Assembly (NCBI GenBank): GCA_021186555.1
Contig: JAJKFL010000014.1
Span: forward strand, 35,088,033-35,152,032
Length of the DNA: 64,000 nt
Direction: 5' to 3'
Source of the DNA: Reticulitermes speratus
Lineage: Eukaryota; Arthropoda; Insecta; Blattodea; Rhinotermitidae
The notes under the pieces were generated by a model. That model made no database searches, was not told the DNA's origin, and saw nothing but the letters and a program-made list of their open reading frames with translations. A program made the translations under genes and the position numbers. This document shows positions 42,840 to 55,632 of this stretch, in pieces; the first letter of the stretch is position 1; the number at the start of each line of letters is the position of its first letter.

Positions 42840-43841
42840 ATTTTATCATTATTTCACGGTTTCATCATTTTATAGTATTTTGAACAGAGCATATTGTTTT
42901 GGAAACTGATTTATTTTCATCCTCAGATGATGAGGTGGAGAGGCAACTGCCAAGTTGGATTTGACAGAAAGCTGTTCTCAGTAACTGGACACACTAAGCC
43001 AGTCAACTAATTACATGTTCTGTTTAGAATACAAGGCAGTAGATAAAGTCGAGAAACCTGGCAGTCTTCAGTGTCATTGGAGCCCTTTTGAATTGATCAG
43101 TGTTGTCTGTTTTACATGTACATAGTTTTCCTGTGCTTGTGTCAGATGTTTCTTGAACAACCATGTAATAATAAAAAAGTCCCTGTCCATAAGCTGAAGC
43201 CATAAACAAAGGAATGAATAATTCATATTGTAAGACTAACAACTTGCACATGCAGATACATGTACATGATGTCAGTCCACTCCTACATGTTACGGCGGCC
43301 AACTATCATCTTCAGGGAGCCACACCAGTATTTAAAACCTAGTGAATTGTGATACAGTTTGTGGACTGATATCAAGCATGTGTCATATAAAATGAATTAT
43401 ATCTTGTTGCATGGTATGAATAACGTTAAGAAAGGAATGAATAGTTTCAGTTCTTTTCTTTATAGAACTAAGTAATTATTGCTATTTCAGAAACCCTCAG
43501 TTTAAAATAACCGAGGGCTTTATTGCAATTTGAAAATTGTATGAATACAAGAGTTGTGAGCAGTGCTAAAGTTTCCTCAGTGTTTCACCATGCAGGCATT
43601 GTATACTGTGTATGTTTAAAATGAAACATAACATGTAGGTTTTGTGGAATTATGTATGAAAGACACCACATCCTAACTTATGATACTTTAAGCTCTTGTT
43701 TTATAAAAGCTAAACCAAATACTTACTGTTTATTTTTTAAGAGAATTTTCTTTTGTGTATAGTTCACAACATAGACTGTACATTCATATGTAATATGCTG
43801 TGTTCCATCATGTTGGTTCTGTATTAACTGTAACCAGTGTA

Positions 43842-43847
43842 AATAAA
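43842..43847 (+). promoter_or_regulatory. candidate polyadenylation signal
   Basis: AATAAA in GTGTAAATAAACTTTC, with a T-rich stretch following at about 43880. A plausible 3' end for LEPROTL1, 3.6 kb after its stop. Confidence 0.3.
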
Positions 43848-43860
43848 CTTTCACCCCCAT

Positions 43861-44769
43861 AACATCACTTTAATATTCAACTAACTTTTTCCTTGTGCTT
43901 GTCTTTGTCTCCCAGGAGGTCTCTTTCCATGAAGTTCACCATCCAAAATTTGTGTCCTAATGGGCTGTTCCTCTCTTTTTGGTCTCCTTCACTTACTGAT
44001 ACTGACTGCAATAGGAAGTAACAAGTGCCTTAATATGAAACTATTCAACCTACATGAGGTGTGAAGTACTCACGGCAGCGAATGTTAAGAATCTGGTCTG
44101 CTGGGATGTGGCACACTGTGATCTGGTGCATGGTTCCTAGCATTTCATAGGAATGTGCTGCCTTCTTCATCAGTACTGAAGGGAGTGAAACAGAAAAGGT
44201 GGTTGGTTGTGTAGTAAAAGGGGGAATGAAAACGCATCACAGAGGATAGGTGTGGCAAATCAGAAATGTGAATGGAAGAAAGATGGAAGGGGTGACAGTA
44301 GGCCCTGAAGAGGTCAACTTTTCAGAACAGGAGGAATGGAAAAAAGAATTTACCTTTTGCAGCACATGCATTATTTATAGAAGGGAACACAGGGCCAAAC
44401 AGTAAAGAAACATTACCATGACAGGGGAAACAGGAGATTTGTGACAGGAAGCTGCAGCACTGATATGCTCAAGTATGAGTGAGTTTGCTTTTATGAAATA
44501 AGAATGTAACTTGTTTTAACTTAACTTACAATGTGGTATGTTTTATGCTTCATGGTCGAAATGGGGATCGAGTTGTAGGTCTTTGCACTGACAGTGGGAC
44601 TCCGTAGATCCTCTGTAGGTTGGTAATGAGGTTCTACTTCGCATTCCGCGTATGCCTTAACGGCATAATGCTTGGGGAGAGACAGTCTTTTGTACTGCTT
44701 GACGTTCAGCATTTCAGACACCTGATCTCTGTACACAATGATGTACTTGTTATAAAGGATATGGATTAA
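43861..44769. other. spacer with one decayed repeat copy
   Basis: Near 44095-44190 a decayed + copy of the 'CTGCTGGGATGTG ... CATCAGTACTGAAGGG' repeat is present. No gene was recognised. Confidence 0.35.
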
Positions 44770-45005
44770 ACGAAATTAGAAGCTAGGATGACTGGGTCAG
44801 TAAAGTGGCTTCACAAATGGGTTCCAACCCCCCGGCAGGAGCAAGGGTTTTTGTTCTCGTTATCATCGTGTTTAGACCGTTTCTTAGCGAATTGGCATGG
44901 GGGAGGGCTCTTTGCACTGGGGTTCATGAGGTCGGAGTGTGAAGTCGACCACTGACCTCCATGTAGTGCCTGGAGTACCTCCAGAGTCCTCTTTTGCAAG
45001 TGACG
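44770..45005 (+). mobile_element. diverged tRNA-derived SINE
   Basis: TGACTGGGTCAGTAAAGTGG, box B-like GGGTTCCAACCCCC (44819-44832), and a later GTCGACCACTGACCTCCATG / TAGTGCC block correspond to head and 3' module of the SINE at 9270. Confidence 0.55.
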
Positions 45006-46559
45006 CCTGGATGTCCCACCGAGTCCTTACGAACTATGGCGTCCATTCTCCTAGCCTGTCTAGTTATCTTAGTGAGCTATATTTAGATAGTAGTTGTCAT
45101 GAATGCACAGAGCAGCGCGGCGTCGAGGAACATACACAAAGTGCGTTAGTCGCTGGTGTATTTTCTCGCTGAGAAGACGGAGTTTAGTGACAGAAAATGC
45201 AACTGGATGATGGTGGCTCCGGAGGAGCATTCTGAAGAGAACGACAGGAACGTATCTTAAAAATCACAGGACGTGTGAAACATGAGAAGAAGAATGAGAA
45301 CAGACATATAAGGTGAAGAGTTGGGAGAAGGATCGAAATAACAGCGAACGAAGATAAACAAGAAGCACCTAAGGGAGAAAGTAATACAGAAAGTGGAGTA
45401 CAGAAACAGAATGTAAGTCAGGAGAGGTCAGTGGGTGACTTGTGTAATGCGCCGTTGCCCAAACCAGCTCGCGTTTCTCACCAGTTCCCATCCTTGCCTA
45501 CAAGGCAAGAATGCGTGGAGATGTACCTCCATTCGCCCATGCGTCCTTCTGGTGTGATGCCTAATTACTGTAAAGAAGTATGGTAAGTTCGAGCGATGGC
45601 AAGGAAATGAATAAATGGAAGAGAGATGCACAAATAGAAGAAAACGAGAAGAACGAAGGAAGGAAATAATTAAATGTAGAATGCAATTGGGGAACACGCT
45701 GTTAGGAGCAAATGAACCTGCAAGGACGAAATGGTAATGGATAGGAATATAAAATGAAGAGAAAACAGAAGCAAGGGGCTGTAAATACGGTTAACATATA
45801 TATACCTCACAATAAAAGAGAACATTTCCCATTTATCCACCATAAAAAGTGGCCATATCAGCGAAAAAGCAGGCTATTTATTTATTACATAAATTAGCAT
45901 TGTAATTCCAAGGAAAATATACAATATTAAAAATAGAAATTATTCAAATTTGTATACATATACACGTAGTGTATAATCTGTCGTCAGTTCTGTTGTTGTC
46001 TTCGTTTTCAAGTGCCCATTCATACTGCTGTTATTCTCAGTTCATTGATGTAACCACGTGGATTCAGGAAATGAGTCACGAATATTGCCGAATCTTTCTG
46101 AGACACTTCGAAGGTCTACTACTGAATTTTGTGACTCAGACTGTGAGAATATGATAGTATAATCACGTATTTCTTAAAAATGATGTAGATTTTTTCATAT
46201 CTGTACCATTAAATATGCAAAAGCTGTAAGAAATAACATATAGAAAAAAGTCGGACATTTCTACAATTAAAAAAAAAACGGCCAAACAGAAATTTTTGTT
46301 TCGAAAATGAGCACATGTCTGGGGAAAAAGGACGTATTGTACCCCACATTACGTAACTAACGCTAACAGAACAGATGTGGGCAACGTCAGAAGCAGACGA
46401 CACTAAGTCACCGAATAGACGTGCCTAGTCTACCCACGCAATGTCGAATACAACGACGTCATTCATAACTGTCGTTTTATTTGGGTGCCCCGTTGCTTGG
46501 CACTTCCTGGTGATTAGAGATCTGCCTCCAACGGACTGCGGAATAACGTAGTCTTTATA
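45006..46559. other. spacer
   Basis: A fragment near 45430-45570 resembles SINE 3' sequence (GCGTGGAGATGTACCTCCA). The rest, including an AT-rich stretch 45780-46000, holds nothing I recognise. Confidence 0.35.
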
Positions 46560-46714
46560 TAGTGGCTCGATACTTCTGGGCGATCCGAGGTTCGAATTTG
46601 GTGGGGGAAGATATTTTCCCTTCTACATACCTGTCCAGACCGGCCAAGCTCCTCTGCAATGGGTACCAGGCCTCTTTCTCGGGAGTAACGTGGCTGGGAC
46701 GTGGCTTTGACCAT
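46560..46714 (+). mobile_element. tRNA-derived SINE fragment
   Basis: Box B GAGGTTCGAATTTG (46587-46600) is followed by TCCAGACCGGCCAAG, ATGGGTACCAGGCCTC and CGGGAGTAACGTGGC. The copy stops abruptly at GACCATCCG, where it abuts an inverted copy of another repeat. Confidence 0.65.
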
Positions 46715-46721
46715 CCGAAGT

Positions 46722-46945
46722 TGTAGAGAAAATAAAGCACACATTTTATTTTCAATGAATTTTTTCCCGAAAATCGCGCCTTTTATGAGATATTGTGGAA
46801 AAATATGGTACAGCCAGACAGACCACAGATGACAATATAACACGGCGCATGCGCTTTGCATGCTGGATAACTAAGGCTACACACACTCATAATATATAAT
46901 ACTTATTGTTTTTCCACGGCAACAATAGTTACGCGAACGCACCTC
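46722..46945 (-). repeat. dispersed repeat, inverted partial copy
   Basis: The reverse complement of this segment matches 62290-62520. Shared landmarks are GCCTTAGTTATCCAGCA, CTCATAAAAGGC(G/A)CGATTTT, GTGGAAAAACAATAAGTATT and TTTTCTCTACAACTT. Unclassified. Confidence 0.75.
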
Positions 46946-47199
46946 CATGTTAAGTTATACGTACACTGCCTCTATTATTTATATTTGCCCCGAATTCCTT
47001 ACATACGTATAATCCCGTTTTATCGCGTTGAAGTGTTATTTACGCGTGCGCCAACTAACGAGCTCAAGGTGTGTCTACGCGTGCAGGACGGCTACATCAC
47101 ACTGATGTGCCTGTCGTCTACGTAATATGTTTTGAATTAGTGCGTTGAACAGAGGGTTTGCTTTGATAGCGCCTTTATCATGTATTTGTTATTTTAAAG

Positions 47200-47410
47200 T
47201 TTCCAAGTGTATGTAATATTTTCAATAGAAGTCATGTGGCCGCCTTTCTTAGTTACATACAACACATCCACGACTTCATTTATGGGACACATTGTATGAC
47301 AATTTTCGATGAGGTGATGAGAAAATTTAGAATTGTTACAGTTTCTAAACGACTGTAGATCTTCTTTACATTAGTCTCGCTTCCCTTGCTTCCGTACATA
47401 CATTGTTTTA
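47200..47410 (-). mobile_element. possible Penelope-like (GIY-YIG) C-terminal fragment
   Basis: The minus strand encodes MYVRKQGKRD, stop, CKEDLQSFRNCNNSKFSHHL, then IENCHTMCPINEVVDVLYVT and SIEN. The pattern 'TGR..F..H...SKFA.HL....H......VLY....R...IE' is typical of the GIY-YIG end of Penelope-like elements. Short, with one stop. Confidence 0.5.
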
Positions 47411-47654
47411 CTAATGTTAGTTTTCCTACAACCTCATATAAGACTGGTGGCTTAAGGATTACTTCCTCACTTTCTTCTAGTTTGAAATAAGCCTATGTAT
47501 TCCCCAAAATTTTTATGCCAAGTAAAACCCTGAATGTGCAGTGTAAATGGGTGAACTTGACTGATTGACCTATATCAGGATAAGATAGAGTGGCAGTGTC
47601 AGTGACAGCGGTGAGCAAGTCTCGGTTAGAAGTAGTGTCCGTTTTCACGTCATA

Positions 47655-47920
47655 AAGGTAGGCTACGTGGGGTTGTGAAGGTATATCTTCACGCATTCTT
47701 AACTTCGGTATTAGATGGAGCTGGGTGGTCATCTTCACACATCGGCCGCTTTATCTCCGGGTAAAGATCTTCAGGATCCATTGAATATTATGAGGACTGC
47801 GGTCCGCAGAGCAGGTTTGGACGATTTGGAGAACAGAAACAATCTGCGTCCGTCGGGAATGAACTCTGGTTCCTCCGTCATTCAGCACATACCCTAGTCA
47901 CTACACCAAGCCCCTGTTTG
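47655..47920 (-). mobile_element. tRNA-derived SINE, minus orientation
   Basis: GAAGGTATATCTTCACGCAT, TCTTAACTTCGG, CATCTTCACACATCGGCCGC and TTTATCTCCGGGTAAAG precede CAGCACATACCCTAGTCAC, the inverted head. The module order matches 36318-36575 and 63835-64000. Confidence 0.6.
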
Positions 47921-48029
47921 ACGCCCTAGCTGTTCTCCTGAAACAGCGGATGTAAAGCAAAAATGCGTAAATAAAAATGATAATCCCATAATAAATAATG
48001 GAATAGATAGTGGTTAGCGTAACAGATCG

Positions 48030-48150
48030 CAGCCAGCCAAAGGGCGTTAAACAGAAAATGAGAGGACGTAAATTAAGAAGTGAATATATTGGCAAGGAGC
48101 GTTAAAGCAAAAGGGCGTGAAAAAAGCTGGGCGTATAACAAGGGATGCTT
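48030..48150 (+). repeat. dispersed repeat shared with 15880-15990
   Basis: AAAGGGCGTTAAACAGAAAA, GTAAATTAAGAAGTG, GCGTTAAAGCAAAA and ATAACAAGGG occur in the same order as in the earlier copy. Unclassified. Confidence 0.6.
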
Positions 48151-50312
48151 GTACCGGTCGAGTTCTAGCGGCTCGCGATTGTCTCAACTTCAGTAACATT
48201 TCTTGGCCAGGTAAGTATACATTTTCAAGGAAGGTTTTGTGAATGAAGAAATTCTATCTGGTATCAGATGTGACACATAATATTCCAGTATGATCGATTT
48301 AATTTCTGACTGTAATCACTCGTCATTTGTTTAATCAGCCTTCTTCCTTCAAAAGTGGATGCGGATCTGCAGAGAGCAGATGGGAGAGACGAGGCCGACG
48401 GAAAATAATTGATCCACGTGACCTCTTTACCATCGCATGCGCAGACATTGATACGATGATACGGGCTCAGTGATTAGGAGGATGTTACCCGTATCTCCAG
48501 AAGTGAGGCACACGAATCTGCAAAAAAAATGCTGACATGTTGTGTACTACCCCGGGCCAGCTGTGCCACTCGCCAATCAATATACGACACAATGCCACCT
48601 GTCGGCCGAGTAGCGAGTTGCACGTTACCTTCGACATTACCGTCCATTTGTCAAAAAAAGTGAATGCATATATTCTGACAAAACCTGGTACAGGAAATGC
48701 AAATGAAACATAATTTGGAGTTGCGTCGTATAAGAAATGAATTGTATGGCGGGATAAACGAACGCACAGAAAGAGTTGTGGCGGCTGCCAAACAATGTGG
48801 TGGTATGGATATAAATTACCAAACACAGAGTCGTCGTTGGATAGAATTACGTTGCTTGCAGAGAATAAACTCCTACTAGTTGAATGACATTTTTTACTAC
48901 AAGACTAGATTACCAGCCTAATACCAATGCAAGCAAAAGTAAAACGCTTCAGTATTACTTGTGTAATTGAAGACTACCAGCAGAATTAAACACAGAATAT
49001 ATACCGTCGAAACAGAGAGAATACCAAAGCAAGAAACTGAATACATGGGAATGGAGATATCCTTAACGGTAGACAAACAGATGGAGAGCGCACTTGCACC
49101 TAGAGGGTTTAGGCACACAAAACTAAACCTAATCGTGCACAGTTCGTAATAATGTTACACAATATGGGATGGAAAGTAACTGACGTAAGAGGAACTTATA
49201 CTAAATTCATTGAGATAAATTGTTAATGGTAATTCCTTGAAGGAATGATTTCTTCTTCCATTTGCTTCTACACAAGACAGATATACCCTGAGTGTCCGTT
49301 GACAACAATAAATTCAGCCCACTATTTCATTCGATCCACTAATTCCATCCACACACATGAAATCTTCAAGAGCTCGACAAGTATTTGACTTAGGTGAAAC
49401 CTGATGCCAACAATCTGCGTTACAAATTGTCAGGCGAATCAGACTTTAAGACACACAGACGTACATGAATGTTACATACAAAACTGCATGTTTAACCGCG
49501 TGCACAAGGTCAGTTAAATTAATGTACACGCCAAGTCGGTACACTCAAATCTGCAAACAAAAATACACGCGAATTATTTTATACATTGTCTCTGATATGT
49601 TTCGGCTTTTATGCCATTATAAAAGACAGCTTTGTGAAACACTTATGGGCGATATCTAAGGCTTACAACATTTACAAATATACTCAATGTATGTATGCAA
49701 ATTATATGTTATATCTTCCGTTAAATACGTAGTAAATATAAGATGTATAATCAGAAGTTAGTTTTTACGACCAGTGTATTATCAAGATGTAAATATTTAC
49801 GAAAAGTGATTGGTTTTTAAAAACCAGTTCCTTATGGCCTTACAAGAATATGAAATCAACTAGAACAGTTGAGTTGTAACCGCAATTTAGAGTGTACTGA
49901 GGTAGTTTATATATTCATCTAATTTCGCAAAAGATTTGAACTTTTTTCGGTTACATGAACGATGCAGCTGTTTTTGAAGAAATCGGGTATATTGATAAAA
50001 AAATGGCAGCCAGAAAGTTGTAAAATTCACATATTTTCTGTTGCCTGCAATTCCCATTTCTAAGCCAAACGTAGGCTATACACCATTTATTACGAAATTT
50101 GAAATATTGACGTTACTTCAATAAGAACAAACCTTATTCAATAACAAAACTTCATGCTCATAAATTATGGCACCAAAAGTATAGAAAGTTGTTAAAAAAA
50201 ATACGAAGTGTAGTAACACGCAGCGTTCTTTTAAAATCCAATATTCATGACACAAACGGTAAAGTAATAAAAAAATTGGACGTCCAGATTTTGAATCAAA
50301 AACTTACAATTC
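48151..50312. other. spacer, no recognised gene
   Basis: Several short open frames occur but none resembles a known family. Sequence is AT-rich from 49200 on. Confidence 0.35.
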
Positions 50313-50432
50313 GATCTGCGCTCTTCTGGGATATTACGCGGCGTCGTGTGATAATTGTTTACCGACACGTCCCGAAACGTCGGTAAACAATTACCACACG
50401 ACGACGCGTAATATCCCAGAAGAGCGCAGATC
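50313..50432. repeat. near-perfect 120-bp palindrome (foldback repeat)
   Basis: GATCTGCGCTCTTCTGGGAT, ATTACGCGGCGTCGTGTG and TTGTTTACCGAC are mirrored by GTCGGTAAACAA, CACACGACGACGCGTAAT and ATCCCAGAAGAGCGCAGATC. Only a few bases differ, and the centre is ACGTCCCGAAAC. A half-copy lies at 38583-38690. Confidence 0.9.
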
Positions 50433-50600
50433 TCATCAACATCGCGGCGGAAGCCTGAAATCAAAGTTACGATTAATTCGAAGACTTAATTTCGTTTGAG
50501 ACCTTCATTGCTGTATCTTGTTCACATGGGTTACATTTGTGTTCTACAGAGCTATGTTACCTTACACTGGTTGACATGCATTATACTATGTGTTAGGCTA

Positions 50601-53061
50601 AGCGCGTACGGGTGATTGCAGTCGTGCTGCCTACTTGAAAAGTACGACTGTATAAGCAAGTGCGTCCACGGGCGACTATCATATCCTTCTCCGTCTGTGA
50701 AATCAACGCCATTTGCTTGTGATAGTGCGGTCTTGCGCAAATATACAGGCTATATTTTGACAAAATAGTGTTTCTACTTCAAACAATACAAGACTGCACA
50801 AAGTGTTCAAACCCCACAAAAAATGAAGGGCAAAATTGAGGGCTAAGATACTGACGAAGGCAAAGAGTGTGTAGAAGATACGTGCGATAGCGCACCAGTG
50901 AATACTTCTAGGCTTCCAAATCAGCAGCGCATCAGCAATACCTTGCAAAATGGCAAATTGTCAGCAACAGTTGCTGGACATCTTGAAGAAAAAGACAGTA
51001 CTTAGGAAGACAAAACTTTCTGTTTGTTATTTTTAGCAGCTTTGGAAAACTGAAAGACAAACAGAAATACTGGGCTGAAATGGAAATATTAGGCATTATC
51101 AGAAGGACGAAAAATTAGGCTGTTTCAACGTCAATTCAACTTCAGTATGCACGGTGGTTTTCGACATTTACTTTCTTTCAAATTGCCACATCTACTTATA
51201 ATTATCACTTTCAGTCACATTCACAAAGGCCAGCAAAACCTTGTCTATAAATTCGCAAATTTCAAATAACAAAACTGTTAATTTGCCAAGTGTGTCAGAT
51301 AAAAATTACCATAAATCATTCGAAATGTTTGTTCTATCCTAAATAAAATTAGAGTAAATAAAACGTGTGATCAAAGATCAATAAGAAGTTTTATTATATC
51401 TTAGCAAAGGAAAAGGTAACGGTGTCCCTATATACGAAATGGAATCATACATGGGGAGTGGAGATATACATCCACTAATTCTTAACCTCACCACTAAACT
51501 GAGGTGTTGTTGCTGTTAATCTTTCTTCTGGTGGGACAGATTTTCTCACATTCATACCTTGAGACTAAGACTTGGACCCAGTAGAATCAGTATTTGATCA
51601 AATGTTGCATTAGACATTCTGGAATATTTAAACAAGATTGAGAATGTACGCATAATTTAACATTGAGGCGGGTTTAGATCTTTGCATTCTAGACTCTTCC
51701 GTTTAATCCATTGGGTTAACACGCTCTGTTATTGTTCAAAGTTTGTACAAAAATTCTAGGATATAGGCCCTAATTACTACTACTAGTATGTGTCGTTATA
51801 TTTATTTTAAAACTTATTTTATGGTCTACGGTGATTTGGTTCTGGCTAAAGTTGTCGGTCACACATAACTTCAAATTTTCAGCCCGACGAAATATTTTGT
51901 AAGTTCTAACTTACAAATAATATTTCATACATAATGTATAGGCAGCTTATATTCATAATCTAGATACATATCAGAGTTTAAATTTCTAGATATGAGCAAT
52001 AAATATTAAATATTATGTTTAGACCTTTTATTTCCTTAATTATGCATAATGAAAATGGCAATAAAAGTAGGTAACTGCAAAGGAAAGTTACGTCATTACA
52101 TGAAGTCTAGGTCACAGCACAATCGCTTTCATTCTCCGGTATGTGGCATCACAGTAGAAGTATAAGAATTAAATATTATGACTGTATTTGTGTCTTAATG
52201 ATCTTTGATGCAAAATGCATCTAATCCTCAAAGTTTCATCCAGTCGAAAGCAATGAGTATCAAATGTTATTATGAGATGTATATTTGTCTTAATTACCCG
52301 GCATGCAAATCGAATCTTCTTGGGATAATATTATGTGCGATGGTATATTGCCTGTTAGGCTGTGCTTCAATTTTCTTAATTATCTCGTAAACGGCACGAC
52401 TTTTGAAAAAAAAAAAAGTATTTGATACGAAACGTGTAAGCCTGCTTTGATTTTCTCTGCAAGTTTTATCTGAACTTTTTTCATTTCAGGAAGAATTCAG
52501 CGAGATATTGTCATAAAAATATTTCGGTCTTCGTGTAAAGTGTTTCATATTTTCGTCCGATTTTGACCCAACTTTAATTTTCTCGACAGATTTTGAATAA
52601 AATTTTTCAATAAAATTTCAAGAAAATCTGTCCAGTGGGAGAGGAGTTGTTCCATGCAGGACAAAACGACGGACGGACGGACAGACAGATAGGATTTTCG
52701 AAACGCTGCAAACACTCCTAAAATCTTAAATGGATATGTACTCAGGTCAATTTATAGACTAGAATTTTTATCAATCTTTGACTCGTTGTTGCATGTACCC
52801 AGACTACTTTTCGAGTTCGAAGTGACAATGCACACACCGTGCAGTCCATGGTGTAACGATGAGTGCGAGGAAATAGTCGCTGTCGTGCGGGGTCTCACGT
52901 AAAAATCTCCAGCTGCTTACGAATATATCACTGCTGCTTATACTTGACTTCCGCAGGTTTGTGCGGGTGGCTTGCACAGCGGTCCACTGCAACGTGCAGT
53001 GACGTGGTTTTTGGGGATGCCGTGCACCTACGCGGGAATTACCGCGTGATATTTTGCGTAG
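50601..53061. other. insertion or spacer between satellite blocks
   Basis: Contains a minus-oriented SINE scrap near 51458-51500 (GGAGATATACATCCACTAAT) and the dispersed repeat at 52310-52700. Otherwise it is AT-rich and unrecognised. Confidence 0.4.
52310..52700 (+). repeat. dispersed repeat ending in a GACGGACAGACAG tail
   Basis: Aligns with 62395-62740: GGCACGA(C/T)TTT, TTCTCGA(C/A)AGATTTT, then AATCTGTCCAGTGGGAG, GAGTTGTTC and ATGC. Both copies finish in tetranucleotide GACG/GACA repeats, likely the 3' tail of an unclassified element. Confidence 0.75.
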
Positions 53062-53146
53062 GGTACGACTCTTGCTGACATGTATTGCACTTGTGTTCTT
53101 TAGACCCGAGACACCATATTCTGGTTACAATGCAATACATTTCTTT

Positions 53147-53459
53147 CTTAAAGGTAAAGGTAAAGCAACCCCATTACAGGCCTGGACAGGCCCTGAGGGG
53201 TCCAGGAGGTTGAGGCTCCCAGATTTGTAGACAATCGGCACATGAAGGTGGTAAGGTTGTCAGCCCTACGCACCGGCCGCCTTTACCCCCCAGGAAATAT
53301 TCCTGGTACTCATTTCTGTCAGAGGCTGAGTGGACCCCAGGGCCATAGTGCGACCGAAACGATTATTAATTAATTCCAATGACACCATCGGGAATCGAAC
53401 CCGCGACGTTCCGGTTTGTAGCGTAGTGCCTCAACCAACTAAGCCACTGCGCGCCCCCA
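53147..53459 (-). mobile_element. tRNA-derived SINE, minus orientation
   Basis: Read on the minus strand: head CGCAGTGGCTTAGTTGGTTG (box A), box B GGTTCGATTCCCGATGG (near 53390-53405), body, and a (CTTTACC)n tail at 53147-53166. It lies within the diverged satellite. Confidence 0.8.
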
Positions 53460-54042
53460 TACTTTTGTTTACGTGACTTATATTTGTGCTACATAGACCC
53501 ACGTTACCACAAACTTGATGATATATGTTATAATTGTGTTATATAGAGCCATGTTTTCATAAACTTATTGACAACTCTATTTGTGTTGAATAGGGCTATG
53601 TTACCATATACTTGTTGCAATGTCATGTATGCGCGGTATAGAGCATTGTTACCCTACACTTGCTGACTTGTTTATATGTGTGTTATAAAGTATTGTTACT
53701 GTACATTGACTGACATGTGTTATATGTGAATTCTTTACGCTTACGCTAGCGTACAAGTTTTGACATGATATATTCTTATTCTTTAAGTATGTGTTATCGT
53801 ACACTTGTTGACATGTTTTGTATTTGAATAAGTTCGGTCGGTGTTACCACACACTTGTTCGCACGTGTTATGTAAGTGTTCCTTAGGTTTATTTTACAGT
53901 ACACATTCTCACATGTGTTATATTTGTGTTCCTTAGGTCTATGTTACGATACGTTTTTTCTCATGTGCTACATTTGCTCCTTATGAGTATGTACAATACT
54001 CTTGCTAAAATTGGTTATATTTATATTCTGTAAAGCTATGTT

Positions 54043-54287
54043 AGCCGATCCCCGCGATCTAAGGCGTGGGTCTGCGGCCGATCGCTTGCTGGGATTTCGG
54101 GTTCGAATCCCGCCGGGGTTCTGGATGACTCTCTTGTGAGTGTTGTTTGTTGTGAGGTACAGGTCTCTGCGTCGGGCTGATCCCTCGTCCAGAGGAGTCC
54201 TATTGAGTGTGGTGTGTCTGAGTGTGATCGTGAAGCCTCGATAATGAGGAGGCCCTGGCCCACTAGGGGCTGTTGCGCCATGGATAA
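54043..54287 (+). mobile_element. tRNA-derived SINE with target duplication
   Basis: Box B GGTTCGAATCCC (54099-54110); ends GGGGCTGTTGCGCCATGGAT. Flanks AAAGCTATGTTA (54032-54043) and AAAGCTATTTTA (54288-54299) form a 12-bp duplication with one change. It sits exactly at the left edge of the homogenised satellite core. Confidence 0.8.
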
Positions 54288-54299
54288 AAAGCTATTTTA

Positions 54300-55235
54300 C
54301 CTTACACTTGTTGGCTTGTGTTATATTTGTATTACCTAGGCACATGCTACCTACACTTGTTGGCATGTGTTATATTTGTATTACCTAGGCACATGCTACC
54401 TACACTTGTTGGCATGTGTTATATTTGTATTACCTAGGCACATGCTACCTACACTTGTTGGCATGTGTTATATTTGTATTACCTAGGCACATGCTACCTA
54501 CACTTGTTGACATGTGTTATATTTGTATTACCTAGGCACATGCTACCTACACTTGTTGGCATGTGTTATATTTGTATTACCTAGGCACATGCTACCTACA
54601 CTTGTTGACATGTGTTATATTTGTATTACCTAGGCACATGCTACCTACACTTGTTGGCATGTGTTATATTTGTATTACCTAGGCACATGCTACCTACACT
54701 TGTTGGCTTGTGTTATATTTGTATTACCTAGGCACATGCTACCTACACTTGTTGGCGTGTGTTATATTTGTATTACCTAGGCACATGCTACCTACACTTG
54801 TTGGCATGTGTTATATTTGTATTACCTAGGCACATGCTACCTACACTTGTTGGCATGTGTTATATTTGTATTACCTAGGCACATGCTACCTACACTTGTT
54901 GGCATGTGTTATATTTGTATTACCTAGGCACATGCTACCTACACTTGTTGGCATGTGTTATATTTGTATTACCTAGGCACATGCTACCTACACTTGTTGG
55001 CATGTGTTATATTTGTATTACCTAGGCACATGCTACCTACACTTGTTGGCATGTGTTATATTTGTATTACCTAGGCACATGCTACCTACACTTGTTGGCA
55101 TGTGTTATATTTGTATTACCTAGGCACATGCTACCTACACTTGTTGGCATGTGTTATATTTGTATTACCTAGGCACATGCTACCTACACTTGTTGGCATG
55201 TGTTATATTTGTATTACCTAGGCACATGCTACCTA
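54300..55235. repeat. homogenised satellite core, 19 units of 49 bp
   Basis: TACACTTGTTGGCATGTGTT, ATATTTGTATTACC, TAGGCACATGCTACC repeats exactly every 49 bp. 'ATTACCTAGG' starts at 54331 and last at 55213 (18 x 49) with no indel. Only a few substitutions occur, at the GGCATG/GACATG/GGCTTG/GGCGTG position. Confidence 0.98.
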
Positions 55236-55632
55236 CACTTATTGCCATATGTTGTGTTTGTATTGCTTAGACACATTCTGTATTCCACCGTATACTTGCT
55301 GAGTCCTGTCATGTCGTATTCTTTAGGTCTACGTCACCGTGAAATTGTTGTGTATTACATTTCTTACGCCTGTTACCATACGATTTTACATTCGTTATAT
55401 TTGCATTTTATCGGCCTATTTTACCATAAACTTGTTGCCTGGCATTATAATTATATTCTTTAATCGTACGTTGCTATACCTTTGTTGATATGAGTTCCGT
55501 TTTTCTTCTTTACGTCTTGCCGTCCTACTACATTCGACATACGTTATACAGTAATTGGTTTTTGGCCTACGCTCTCATATTCTTTTAAAATTTTTGTGTA
55601 ATTGTATTCTGTAGACGTATGTTACCATACAC

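Larger units (their letters stand above)
40213..43860 (+). other. probable LEPROTL1 3' UTR and downstream sequence
   Basis: No coding sequence recognised. Decayed copies of a dispersed repeat occur near 41870-41960 and 42130-42210. AATAAA hexamers at 42789-42794 (inside a hairpin) and 43842-43847 are the candidate polyadenylation signals I noticed. Confidence 0.4.

Noticed and set aside
54300..55235. Regular repeats that could suggest a CRISPR array
   Set aside because: The whole 49-bp unit repeats with no unique spacers, in a eukaryotic context; it is a satellite.
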